A stretch of DNA of 64,000 nucleotides from Silurus meridionalis (GCF_014805685.1 NC_060904.1:14025811-14089810), one strand, 5' to 3'. Shown: positions 34,696 through 44,770, numbered from the stretch's first letter. Notes: generated by a model not told the origin, from the letters alone. Numbers and translations are program-made.

Positions 34696-34886
34696 ACTAA
34701 AGAAGAAGTCCCAGTCAGTGGACGTGGCCTCTCAAGGCTTCTCCAGTTTCATCCCGAGTCTGTCCATAAACAGGTCCTCATCACCGGTTGCCAAAACGAC
34801 CACAATCGAGGTGCAAGAAAACAACACAACAAATTCCCAGAGGCGGGTTCCACGATGCAGCGAGCTGAAGAGAGGCTACACCATTG
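34696..34886 (+). CDS. Internal coding exon of an unrecognised gene (191 bp)
   Basis: The best protein-coding evidence in the window. A textbook acceptor precedes it ('ctgcttttttttttcttcaa' then acag). The donor is ATTG|GTAAGC at 34887. One base completes a codon from the previous exon, 63 codons follow, and one base (G) is left over. The peptide starts LKKKSQSVDVASQGFSSFIP and ends RRVPRCSELKRGYTI. It is rich in Ser/Thr (SINRSSSP, AKTTTIE, NNTTNSQ), with a basic KKKSQS patch that resembles a kinase site, and looks like a disordered linker rather than a folded domain. There is no signal or membrane segment. The frame stays open past the donor to 35014, but there it reads repeat-like GT-rich DNA. 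I cannot name the gene. The previous exon would lie before the window or has been missed, and the next may be at 63897. Confidence 0.72.
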
Positions 34887-35014
34887 GTAAGCATGCTCAC
34901 ATCTTTCCATTGCGTGGGCCGCATGTGCGAGTGTGTGTGTTTGTCACGAGGTCTCCCGGGGGCTGGTGTGTACGTGTGTGTGCGTCTATCCAGGTGACTG
35001 GTTGTGACGCTTGA

Positions 35015-35245
35015 ATAGTCTAAAATTAAGTGACTCTAATGCATTTCCTCTCCTGCCTACCTCTGCTTCAGTGCTTTGATTCGGGATCATTTTAGCACTT
35101 CATGAACCTTTTCATAAGATGCAAAATATCCTCTTCAAGCGGTTTAAAAGTTAACAGTGAATGCCAACGAATGCAATCATTTAGCATGTTCTGTATTTAT
35201 AGTTTGTTAGTAGTTTTTGAGTTTTTACAGGAAGATGCCCAGTGT
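35015..35245. other. Intron sequence, no feature
   Basis: Unassigned sequence between the exon and a T-family copy. Confidence 0.5.
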
Positions 35246-35247
35246 GG

Positions 35248-35670
35248 CCAAAAGTATGTGGAAACCCGAATCTAAAATAAACGATATGGACAAACAATGT
35301 GACACCAGATTTTGGATGTCTTTGGTAGCAGTAAATCCTCCCTTCATTTGAACTGGGAGACACAGACCTGTTCCAGCATGAAAATTCCCTAAAACCAGCC
35401 ACATGAAGATATGATTTATATCGGTTGCAGTGGAAGATCTTGACGCTTGAACACCTTTGGGCCTGTTCAAGATATCCTCACCCTATATGAGTAACCTAAC
35501 GTTACTAACACCGTTAGCTGAATGAGCACAAAATTCCACAAGCACACCCCAAAATCTAGTGGAACATCTTCCCAGAAGAGTGGAGGATATTATAACAGCG
35601 AATGGGGACTAAATGTGGATGTTAAGAATGCAAATATGAATCTTATGATCAGTTGCCCACAAAAGTTTGT
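35248..35670 (+). mobile_element. T-family element, copy 9
   Basis: 'ggccaaaagtatgtggaaac', 'tttgaactgggagacacaga', 'cctgttccagcatgaaaatt', 'gaacacctttgggcctgttc', 'aagcacaccccaaaatctag', 'cttcccagaagagtggagga' and 'cagcgaatggggactaaatg' in family order. Lies in the proposed intron on the sense strand. Non-coding. Confidence 0.85.
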
Positions 35671-35739
35671 CTAGTATTTACAGTGTGTAGATATAGACAA
35701 TAGCAATAAGCCACAATTGTGCGAATATTCTTTCAAGTT

Positions 35740-36266
35740 TTGCAGCTTAGATGCGGTACGATACGTTGTGATGCTGCCAGGATGTGCGTATATTCCGCCT
35801 TCCGTATTGTTTGTGTGTGTTTCTGTTGTTTTGAAACTGGCGCACGTCCACGCACCCGCTGCCACATACGTATACTGTAAAGGTTATACATACATTATTA
35901 CTGTACTGTGAATTGCTCTGTTTTGCCTATTTATATACTGAAATTAGTTCAGTTATTAACACATTACAGCATACCAACCCCAGCCAGTCTTAGTGCCGGT
36001 CCTAAGCCCTGATAAATGGGGAGGGTTGCGTTAGGAAGGGCATCCAGCATAAAAACATGTGCCAAATCAAACATACGGATGGTCCGCTGTGGCGACCCCT
36101 AACGGGAGAAGCCGAAAAAAAGAAAGAAAGATTAACAAATTACAGCATACTACCCTATAGCGAGCGCCATTCTTCATGACTGCTGGTTTAGGCCATGTCT
36201 CGACGATATTTTCATGTTACGATAGTGCTATCTGAACGCATCTCCATCGGAATTCGGGGACGACCT
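35740..36266. mobile_element. P-family element, copy 3, carrying a SINE
   Basis: The interior 'gtaaaggttatacatacatt' and 'gaattgctctgttttgccta' match copy 2. The right end is 'atctccatcggaattcgggg' then 'acgacctg'. A SINE-Glu (35975-36130) sits inside it with a long target duplication. The left end is too diverged to place exactly. Confidence 0.65.
35975..36130 (+). mobile_element. SINE-Glu, 5'-truncated, inserted in a P element
   Basis: Lacks the tRNA head. It starts at 'caaccccagcc' and keeps 'cttagtgccggtcctaagcc', 'gggagggttgcgttaggaag' and the tail 'ctgtggcgacccctaacggg' 'agaagccgaaaaaaagaaag'. Flanked by the 20-bp target duplication attaacacattacagcatac (35955-35974) and attaacaaattacagcatac (36131-36150), one mismatch. 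Confidence 0.92.
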
Positions 36267-36269
36267 GCT

Positions 36270-36400
36270 ACATCCTATTTAAAACCATCTGAATTAATGA
36301 CTTGTTCTCCCTTTATTGCAATTATTCCCCCTTGATTATAACAGTCTCCAATGTTCTGAGATGGTTTTCCACTCGATTTTGGAATGTAGCTGTGTGGATC
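36270..36400 (-). mobile_element. T-family element, terminal fragment
   Basis: 'gattataacagtctccaatg', 'gatggttttccactcgattt' and 'tggaatgtagctgtgtggat' are a diverged complement of the T-family 3' region. Short and old. Confidence 0.5.
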
Positions 36401-36737
36401 TGCCAATAAATTAGAAAACAAAAACATTTCCATAGTACTTCGGTGCGACTCTATATTAATGTTGTCATTATAAGCTGACAGTACTGTCACACATACTGTA
36501 CATAGTAAAGAAAACATTTAAATGGCTGTTGATTCATTTCTATATTTATTTAAGCAAGTTTGACTGTAAGGCTTTACTCAAAGTAGTGAGGCTACTGTTC
36601 TCATTCTCTCAACATCATCCTACATTAAGACTTGAGTCCACAATCATTTGCTTGCACTTTTCTAAATTGCTGTGGATAAATGCACCTACAGCTACAACAT
36701 TTGTATATATTTTTTAAATAATTATTCTCAAATGAGC

Positions 36738-36852
36738 AGTTGAGGGTTAAGGGTCTCGCTCAAGGGCCAGCTGAGGTAGCTTGCCGGGAATTTGAACTCG
36801 TGCCCTTCTGAGCAGAGGTTTGACACACTAACCACTGAGGTACCATTTCCCA
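36738..36852 (-). mobile_element. tRNA-derived SINE fragment
   Basis: 'gagcagttgagggttaaggg', 'tctcgctcaagggccagctg' and 'gaatttgaactcgtgccctt' (B-box complement), then 'cactaaccactgaggtacca' (A-box complement). Confidence 0.78.
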
Positions 36853-36930
36853 CAAGAACAGCTGTAGGTTTTACAAGTGCTGCCCAAACAGGAAAGAGAA
36901 CAAATTCCTAATTTCTATGTGTAAAAGAAA

Positions 36931-37175
36931 GGTTCCCTAGTGGTCTAGTGGTTAGGATGCGCTGCTCTCACTGCTCCGTTCAGGAAACCAACCCCAGCCA
37001 TTAGGGTTGCACAAGCCAGTGCACTCTTAGTGCCGGTCTCAAGCCCAGATAAATGGGGAGGGTTGTGTTAGGAAGGGCATCCAGCGTAAAAACATGTGCC
37101 AAATCAAACATGCAGATCATGAATACGGATGATCTGCTGTGGCGACCCCTAATGGGAGAAGCAGAAAGAAAGTTT
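36931..37175 (+). mobile_element. SINE-Glu with target duplication
   Basis: tRNA-Glu-like head 'ttccctagtggtctagtggt' 'taggatgcgctgctctcac'. The B-box region is partly lost ('ccgttcaggaaaccaacccc'). The full body and tail are present ('gtggcgacccctaatgggag' 'aagcagaaagaaag'). Direct repeats tatgtgtaaaagaaagg (36916-36932) and tatgagtaaaagaaagg (37176-37192) flank it. Confidence 0.9.
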
Positions 37176-37194
37176 TATGAGTAAAAGAAAGGGG

Positions 37195-38118
37195 GTTTGG
37201 ATGCAAATGCAGGTTTCTTGGCAAATCTGACAAATCCAAACGTAATGACGTAGTCAATGTCAAAGGAACGGAAAGTTCAGGTGTTCAACAAACTCAAAAC
37301 GTGGCAAAGCAAACTCAATAACTCAAGGTCAAAACTATAATAGCATACACACAAAAATAAATGTTTGGTATTGTCACTTGACACTTAATACAAGAATGTA
37401 TTGCAATGAGCAGAGGTATATGTAGTGAACTTGGGATTTGTGTGTGTATGATTAGGAAAATGAGGTATGGGAACGAGGTAATAAGTCATGTAATGAAGGT
37501 CCAAAAAAGAAACCGAAAGGAACACAAGCAAACAGAATTTAACTAAACTTTGTTAATCAGATATTTAGTTCCCCAGATTTTATACATGGATTTCGTACAT
37601 TGTTCTTTAAAATGTAACATTTGTCAATTTTTTTTTTAGTTTTAATGCATGATTGCATCATTCATTTTACCAAAGTGAAACACCAGGGCTTGAAACTCAG
37701 CCCAGATTCATGTATATTAGCAAAATAACATCTTGTCTATTCCGCTCACGTACGTTTGTAGACTCGTGTGTCTGGCCTGTCTCACCTTTCTGAGTCAGTC
37801 GCAGCCCCATGGGTTCACTGCATGCTGGAGGAGGACTGCTGGGGATTCTGCACTGATGTAGTGCTGATGATTAGTGATTCATCATGCTTTGCCCTGTCAT
37901 TGACAGGAGAATAGAGAATGACTAGTGCAGAAAAATCAAAACACTTAAAGGAATGGAATGTTTAGGAAGAACAGGAGGAAGAACATTTTGATTTTTCCAT
38001 GATTTTATTTGACATAATAATGATAAGAATAAAGATTTTAAAAACTTTTAATAGATGGTCACTCACACTGTCCATTATTTAGTCATTTCCTCTGTATCTC
38101 TTCATAGCTTAACTTTGT
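37195..38118. other. No gene recognised
   Basis: Unassigned intronic DNA. 37200-37560 is purine-rich and possibly an old repeat. 37740-37930 is a GC-richer patch without features. Confidence 0.4.
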
Positions 38119-38123
38119 TTATA

Positions 38124-38552
38124 CACTATATGAACAAAAGTATTGGGACACCTGAATTTTCCAGCCATTTGTGGGTATTCCACAAACTGTTACCACAATT
38201 TTGAAAGCAAACAATTGTATAGGATGCTTTTGGCTTGGAGTGGAAGATCTCTTGCTATAGAGCTCTGATCTCAAATCTTTCGAACATCTTTGGGATGAAT
38301 GTGACCACTGACTGCACCCCAGACCTCCTCACCTACATCACCTACATCAGTACCTGAGTTTACTAACACCCTTATGTCTGAATGAGCACAAATCACCTCA
38401 AGCACACTCCAAAATCTAGTGGAGCTTCTGAACCTTCCAAGGAGAGTGGACGTTATCTTAACAGCAAATAGAAACTAAATGTGGAACGGGATGTTTAAAA
38501 AGTGCATACAAATCATACGGTCAGGTGTCCACAAACTTTTGTCCATACAATT
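38124..38552 (+). mobile_element. T-family element, copy 10, both ends present
   Basis: A 429-bp copy with TA before CACTATATGAACAAAAGTAT at the left and 'gtccatacaattta' before TA at the right. The length is within one base of the copy at 17467. The central QHDNAPVHK-coding part is deleted between 'tgtataggatgcttttggct' and 'tggagtggaagatct'; the 'catctttgggatgaatgtga' block remains. Confidence 0.88.
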
Positions 38553-38559
38553 TATAAAA

Positions 38560-38980
38560 GTATTGGAATGAGGTGGTAATCAAAAGAGTGTCTGATGATT
38601 CCCCTGTAAAACACATGCTGCTTTGACACAGGTGTCCTACCTCACATACTTTTTCAAAAAATCAAATTTTCTGTGTAGTTATGTGATATATCCTGAGATC
38701 CCAGGGATCCTGTCCACTTCTGCTCTGCATGTTCCATCCTGACACTCAGTTTCTGTCTTATCTCATCAGTTGAAAAACACTTGCTGTGGCTGAGGATGTT
38801 TTTACATGAACAGCCTAAAGATACATGAAACTACTGTGGCTGGTTCCATTCAAAAACCTTAAAGATGGATTTAGACTGTTCACATGAACAGCTCTGCTTA
38901 AATGTTTTAGTCTTTTGCACTCAAAGTTTCATTGGTGAACAGATGATAATGATGAAACTATAATCAATAGATATGTCATG
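38560..38980. other. No feature recognised
   Basis: Unassigned. Confidence 0.5.
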
Positions 38981-38984
38981 CCAG

Positions 38985-39215
38985 TGGTGAACAGTTGTCA
39001 AGGATTCACCAGCCACACCTTCACCTATCACTCCAAGCAGCTCTCCTACCTACTAATCATCTACACCTGGCACTCATCAGCCTCCACGCTACATAACCTC
39101 CGTCCCCCCACCAGCTTATTGTCCGTTCTACAGTTTAGGCTGAGGAACATAGTCGGACTACCCAAGCTACGTACGTTAGTGGTTTGGATTATCTTTGTTT
39201 GCGGGACTCTGTTTA
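38985..39215 (+). other. Possible LTR-derived fragment
   Basis: C-rich sequence ('cacaccttcacctatcactc', 'ctacacctggcactcatcag', 'acgctacataacctccgtcc') with the composition and CTATATAA-like arrangement of a fish LTR promoter region. No ends, no second copy; it abuts the H copy that follows. Confidence 0.25.
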
Positions 39216-39219
39216 GTTC

Positions 39220-39640
39220 ATCAGTTCAGCAGCAAGCGGAACATTTTGAGAGGAAGAAATGATGGAGGAAACTCCTGATTCAAAACTCACCACAACACCT
39301 GTCGCCTTATTTGAACTATTTTTATTTGTTTAGTAGTTGAAAAGAAGGTTTTGGGCTCATAATAATTTTAATAGAAATCAATCAGTGTTTGACTCATTAA
39401 TATCATTCTATTAATTAATTAGTGTGCTCAGAGTCACATTAGAGTCTTTTCACATAAACTGAGTTGATTAGGCAAACAAGTCTTGTGACAAATGATAATC
39501 GGAACATTATAGCCATAATAAACCATTGTACATTGGATACTTAAGTACTTTTGTACTTTTACTCAAGTGAAAGTTTAAAGGGAGCACTTTTACTTTAACT
39601 GGAGTGATATTTTAACGAGTGTATCTCTACTTCAACTCAA
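39220..39640 (-). mobile_element. H-family repeat, copy 2
   Basis: Complement of copies at 34040 and 45915: 'aatcaatcagtgtttgactc', 'attaatatcattctattaat', 'gtcttgtgacaaatgataat', 'gtacattggatacttaagta' and 'aagtgaaagtttaaagggag'. The terminal CAGTGG is lost on this copy. Confidence 0.75.
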
Positions 39641-39654
39641 ATACATGGTTTGCG

Positions 39655-39832
39655 GATGGGTTCCCTTTTGAGTCTGGTTCTCTGTTCTTCCTCATATAAT
39701 CTCAGATAGTGTTTTTGCCACCATTGCTTCTGTTCTACACATTAGGGATATTCCTAATCTATTAATGACTGTAAAGATGCTTTATAGCAATGTCCATTGT
39801 TAAAAGTGCTTTACAAATAATTGTTATTTTAC
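39655..39832 (-). mobile_element. R-family repeat, diverged copy
   Basis: 'gatgggttcccttttgagtc', 'tggttctctgttcttcctca' and 'caatgtccattgttaaaagt' 'gctttacaaataa' parallel the copy at 59700-59900. Confidence 0.65.
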
Positions 39833-39839
39833 AAATATT

Positions 39840-40475
39840 GTTTTAAAAAGCAACCATTTTAAGCAACCATTTTAAGGTCAACTCATGTAGTAAGGGCAGA
39901 CTATTATCTTAACACACATCACACAATACACTTTCTTGTTTAAATTGATGTCGCATCCCAATTTCTTTATAAATGTGACTTAACCGTAGAGCAGCACTGA
40001 AGTATAAAGATGATTTTAAAACCTGAATACCAATTGCATACCATTTTTTTAGTAAAACAGCCTAAAGTGTGCGAGATCGGTGAGATATTTCAAGTGGTCC
40101 GACCTGCTTATCTTCCACTTTTCAGCTTTAACTTTTTATTCACAAGTAAATTGCCTAGCGGCTGTACAGGATGTAGCTGGACATAATAAAGGGCGTACGT
40201 GAGAGAAAACTAACAGAGAGGGCGCTGTAACAGAGTGAACATGTGGTTGCAACTATGATTTGCATGGCTTCATTGGCCCCTTGTTAACTCCTCCCTTTTA
40301 CCTTCATCCAGTGGTGTTATATTCGTGGCGAAATGAAACATAATGATTGCACTCATAACTGTGATTTTTTTTGGCGTTTGTACCAAAATCTGGTTCCAAG
40401 TCGAACTTGTGTTGCTCTCTTTCCAAGCCTCCTGTTTTTGAAAGATTGCACGCCAGCACTGCCAATCGTGCCGTG
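39840..40475. other. No gene recognised
   Basis: Unassigned. Confidence 0.5.
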
Positions 40476-40479
40476 TTTT

Positions 40480-40720
40480 GGCCTGGTAGCTCTCTTGGTC
40501 TAATCAGAGGAGAGTGCTAATGCAGGCGGCGGCATGCCCCCGCCTGGCATTGTGACAGCGGCGCCATTAAAACCGCATAACTGATCCATCAGCTGCATTT
40601 TAACAAGCGGCCCTGATGCGCGCTGTCAAATTAGACCGGCACTCAGAAAAAGGCGGTGCCATCGATTTTAACGCAGTTGAATGAAATGCTTCCATTTGTT
40701 TTTTAATAAAGATGTCGTTC
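40480..40720. promoter_or_regulatory. Candidate conserved enhancer-like patch
   Basis: The most striking non-repetitive patch: GC-rich within AT-rich DNA, no internal repeats, no open frame with splice sites. It has dense motif-like words: 'gccattaaaaccgcataact', 'ccatcagctgcattttaaca' (CAGCTG E-box), 'gcgcgctgtcaaattaga' (CTGTCA TALE-type core). Looks like vertebrate developmental non-coding elements. Whether it is conserved cannot be tested from this sequence alone. Confidence 0.35.
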
Positions 40721-40861
40721 GGATGCAGTTTTGAATCTATAAGTGACATACAGGGATTGTTTTTACATTAGAGGTACATTTATGCCTGGACCCTTTGACA
40801 CTAGTTCTAGTGTTTTAGGACCATATTGGTGTTAAACGCATATCCTTAAATTGTACATATA

Positions 40862-41388
40862 CAATGATCAGGTATTACTTTATGGCCATGATCAGGCATA
40901 ACATAATGACCACCTGCCTAATATTGTGTTGGTCCCCCTTTTGGTGCCAAAACTGTCCTGACCTTTCGAGCATCAACAGCATTAACCTCTTCAGCAATTT
41001 GAGCTACAGCAGCTCAACTGTTGGATCGGATCACACGGGCCAGCCTTCGCTTCCCATATGCATCAGTAAACCTTGGACACCAATAAACCTGGCGCTGGTT
41101 CACCACTGTTCCTTCCTTGCAGCTCTTTTGATATATATACTGACCACTGCAGAATGGGAACAGCCCACAAGTGCTGCAGTTTTGGAGATGCTCTGACCCA
41201 GTCGTTTAGCATCACAATTTAGCCCTTGTCAAACTCGCTCAAATCCTTACGCTTGCCCATTTTTTCTGCTTACACGTCAATTTTGAGGACAAAATGTTCA
41301 CTTGCTGCCTAATAAATATATCCACCCACTAACAGGTGCCATAATGAAAAGATCACTTCACTAGTCATAATGTTATACCTAATCTGTG
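40862..41388 (-). mobile_element. M-family Tc1-derived MITE, copy C (527 bp)
   Basis: TA on both sides (40860-40861, 41389-41390). On the minus strand: start-codon region 'aaaatgggcaagcgtaagga' 'tttgagcgagttt', then helix-turn-helix relic, then 'gctgaagaggttaatgctgt' 'tgatgctcg', followed at once by 'cagttttggcaccaaaaggg' and 'ggaccaacacaatattaggc'. The join corresponds to that in copy B. The left terminus holds a second near-copy of 'atgatcaggcata', a duplicated subterminal motif. Confidence 0.88.
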
Positions 41389-41394
41389 TACATC

Positions 41395-41830
41395 TGTAAA
41401 ATTTAGTTGATAGAAACAAAAAAGATAATGATTCTTTGAATAAATGGTAAAAAAAAAAAGATATTGTAAGCCATAGCATTCAGGCTTTTTTTCCTCCCTC
41501 TTTTCTTTGACAGACACACTAAGCAGGAGCTTATGTAACAGTGTATCATATATTAAGTGCGGCAGTGCAGTCACAGAGTGGAAGGTGTGAAGGCGAGAAA
41601 AGCTCTAGGTGCTTTGTGATATCTGGAGAACACCAAACTGCTGTACTTGGAAAAGCCCCTATTGTAAGTGTTTGAGTGACATGAAGACAGAACGCGAAAA
41701 AAGCAGTATTCATGCGCTTATTTGATGAATCACCGTAGAAGGTGTTGACATTAGTAGAGTTCTGTCAGTCCATCATTACATTAGCAAAGGTGACAAATGC
41801 ATATTGAACAGGATATTAGCCACACGGAAG
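41395..41830. other. No feature recognised
   Basis: Unassigned. Confidence 0.5.
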
Positions 41831-41834
41831 AATG

Positions 41835-42310
41835 TTCTAGTGCACCTGCTCATTCATTTGTTGATCTAATTAACCAGTCATGTGGCAGCAGCTATGCAAT
41901 GCATTAACCCATGCGGATGCAGGTCAAGGGCTTTTTAGTTAATGTTTATTTGAAACATCAGAATGGGAAAGGAGGTGTGATCTTAGTGACTTTGTTTGTG
42001 ACATGGTTGTCGGCACCAGACAGGGTGGTTTGGATGTTTCAGAAACTTGCTGATCTCCAGGTGTTCTCATGTACAGCAGTCTCTAGAGATTACACAGAAT
42101 TATGACAGAGGAGTCAGGAGAACTGCCAGACTGGTTCAGGCTGGCAAAAAGCATGTCAGGATAATCTGAGGCAACAACAGTTGAAAACCACATCAAGACA
42201 TTTCATGTCTTTCAACTAAGAACAGGAGGCTACCGGGGCACAGGCTTACCTGGACAGCTGAAGATAGGAAAATTGTCCAAATATTTGATATTGCTAGCCT
42301 CGGATATTTG
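41835..42310 (+). pseudogene. Tc1-like element, N-terminal half of transposase
   Basis: The 5' region 'ccagtcatgtggcagcagct' and 'catgcggatgcaggtcaagg' leads to a decayed transposase start. Encoded words include GGVILVTLF, then VVGTRQGGLDV-like and LADLQVFSCTAVSRDYTEL, the helix-turn-helix region of a third Tc1 lineage ('cagtctctagagattacaca'). 'ctttcaactaagaacaggag' and 'cacaggcttacctggacagc' 'tgaagataggaaaa' follow. It stops before the catalytic residues. Frameshifted. Confidence 0.78.
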
Positions 42311-42314
42311 TTCT

Positions 42315-42595
42315 TGACTCACGGAAAAATGGTGTAATCTTTTGTCATTGCAGAGCATTAAGGTTTGCCTTGTTGTGCTTTCTGAGATGCTATTCTGCTC
42401 ACCAATTTTGTAAATAGTGGTTTGGACCTTCTTTCACTCTCAGCCCTGAGCCCTGAAGCTCAAACTGAGCCAAAGGACAGAGCTGTAGAATGCGATTTGT
42501 GTTCTGGATATTTAGGAAAAAATGGCTGCATATGATGGGCAAAATGTTTGAAAGTTCAAATTTAGATATAAATATATATTATAGTATTCACAAAA
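42315..42595. other. No feature recognised
   Basis: Unassigned spacer between two Tc1 relics. Confidence 0.4.
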
Positions 42596-42597
42596 TA

Positions 42598-43120
42598 CAT
42601 TAAATCGCATGTACATAAGTATTCACAGCCTTTGCTCAATACTTTGTTGAAGCAACTTTGGCACCAATTACATCCTCAAATCCTTTTGAGAATGATGCTA
42701 CAAGCTTGTCACACCTATTTTTGTGCAGTTTCTCCCATTCTTCTTTGCAGAACCTCTCAAGATCCAGCAAGTCAGATGGTGTCTCCTGTAAGTTGTAAGG
42801 TAGGGCCTCAATGGATCGGATTTGCTTGTCCAACACACTCCACAGATGCTCGATTGGATTGAGATCTGGGGAATTTAGAGGCCAGGTCAACACCTTAAAC
42901 TCATTGTTGTGCTGGTAGGGTACATTATAATGCTGAAAGGAAAATGGCTTAGGTAGGTGGTACGTCAAAGTAACATCCACATGGATGGCTGGACCCAAGG
43001 TTTCCCAGCAGAACATTGCCCAAAGCATTACACTGCCTCTGCCGGCTTGCCTTCTTCCCATAGTGCATCCTGGTGCCAAGTGTTTTACAGGTAAATGACA
43101 CACGCCATCCACGTGAAAAT
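42598..43120 (-). pseudogene. Tc1 transposase catalytic half, apparently chimeric
   Basis: Open on the minus strand from 43112 to 42636 (158 codons). The first part reads APGCTMGRRQAGRGSVMLWA, CWETLGPAIHVDVTLT, then EFKVLTWPLNSPDLNPIEHL: the block order of one Tc1 lineage, but with the QQDNAPCH-type second catalytic motif missing. From about 42765 it changes to LERFCKEEWEKLHKNRCDKL and VIGAKVASTKY plus a 3' UTR 'ctgtgaatacttatgtac', characteristic of the lineage at 5640-6210. No start, no N-terminal domain, no terminal repeats in place. Likely inactive. Confidence 0.85.
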
Positions 43121-43124
43121 GTGA

Positions 43125-43785
43125 CTCATCATACTAGGCAAAATTTGTGAATATACTGTAAATATACTTTGATTTCAGTTTGTCAGGTGGACTAAAAAAA
43201 CATAACGGTGCACTATGAGAACAAATTTAGAAACAAATTGAGGACCTCATCGAACACAATAAAATGTTCTGTTTTATAGGATGGAGAATCAAAATGTACA
43301 TTACCTTAAATGTGTATAACAGACAGCCTAGCTGCTCGAAAGAATTATTCAGGCATTTATTGTAGCACCACAGGGGACATGTATGGATCAGGCTACTTCA
43401 CAGTATGCAGTCTGTAGTCCTTCAGTTCTAAATTTCACAGAAATTCTAGACCCATATCAATGCTATTGGTGTTATAGATCTGGATACGGAGGCCTGCGGT
43501 CGGTCTGCAGTGCAGCTCGGCTGACTCATCTTAGTGTTCCTCGTTTAACCCTTTGAGTATTTTGGGATTAGGATGAATTTTTTTTAGCTCTTCTCATAAC
43601 AACTTTGTCTCGGTGACAGAAAGGTTGTCAGTAGCCGGTGCAATAACCGCCCACGAGTCGCACCGAGAGACGATTCAGTGTGGGTGGCGCTAATGTGATG
43701 TGCAATTATTCATTAAGCAAATACACCTACATACATTTTCACAAGGAGACGGTGAAAAAAGAGTTTGGCAAACCTGCTTGGGAAT
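43125..43785. other. No gene recognised
   Basis: Unassigned. Confidence 0.5.
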
Positions 43786-43787
43786 GT

Positions 43788-43789
<2 letters not shown>

Positions 43790-43829
<40 letters not shown>
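43790..43829. repeat. (TA)n microsatellite
   Basis: About 20 TA units followed by a T run. Confidence 0.95.
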
Positions 43830-43837
<8 letters not shown>

Positions 43838-44099
43838 TTATTATTGTCACACAGTAATCTCAAAGTTTAGACTGATTAGTGCTGAGTAGCATACTGAAGA
43901 GCAATCATTTCTTATAAATTAATGTCTATTTTACACAAAACAAGCAAAAATGCTTTTTTTCAGGCATTTATCAGTGTCTCATTTATATACAAAATGTACA
44001 AAATCTCTGCATGTCATTCTCTTCAGTTTCAAGAGATGTAGTCATGTCATTATAAGCATACAGTATCAGTGTGGACAATGGAAATTTCACTTCTGTGTT

Positions 44100-44770
44100 T
44101 GATTGGACAAAGTTTGGATTTTGACCAGAACATGGGGTTGTGGTCTCAAGATTCGTTACAACTTGTACTATTGCTATTTCTATATGGTGCGTTTAATTGA
44201 AACGTGTAACTTGGACTAGTGAAAACACAGTACACTAGGCCATGTCTCAACTTACGATATTTTCAAGTTACGATGGGGTCACTGGAACGCATCTCCATCG
44301 TAAGTCGGGGACGACCTGTATATTAACATTTCGTTGAGATCAATCAAAATACAGACATACATACTTCTTTGTTTAAATCTAAACACTGACTGTACAGTTT
44401 ACTGTTTTGAAGAGGGACTTATAATAGCCAGCTTGCTAGATTTCTGCAAACAAAAGGCATATATGCTTTTTCTCCACTTTGTACCTAAATTGCGCGGAGG
44501 TTCTGATTTGAGGGGTTGCACAGGATCTGATTATAAAATTTATATTTCACGATTGATATTGCAAAGTCAGAACATCTACATTAGACAAATTTTGGATTTT
44601 GACCAGCTCATGTGGTTGTGACTGTAACATGAAGTAGGAAAAAATTTTTATGGCATTTTCTCAACCCCAAGTTCAGCAAGTGACAACATGCCCAAACCAT
44701 AAACAGTACATATATTAACATTTAGTTTAGATCAATCAGAATACAGACATACTCACTTGGAAAAATCTAG
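44100..44770 (+). repeat. Diverged local tandem duplication
   Basis: 'tggattttgaccag' at 44115 and 44593 (offset 478) and 'tattaacattt' + 'gatcaatcaaaatacagaca' from 44321 and 44713 (offset 392). The 86-base difference is explained by a P-family fragment inserted only in the first unit (44238-44320). Confidence 0.75.
44238..44320. mobile_element. P-family terminal fragment, about 81 bp, with empty site nearby
   Basis: 'taggccatgtctcaacttac', then 'tacgatggggtcactggaac', then 'catctccatcgtaagtcggg' 'gacgacctg', bounded by TA. The second duplicate at 44703-44723 reads 'acagtacatatattaacatt' with no insert, which gives the pre-insertion site. Confidence 0.75.

Noticed and set aside
42636..43112. 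Functional transposase gene of 158 codons
   Set aside because: Lacks a start context, the DNA-binding domain and the second catalytic motif, and is a hybrid of two lineages.
43738..43850. Structured RNA from the TA repeat
   Set aside because: Any hairpin there is a trivial consequence of the TA run.
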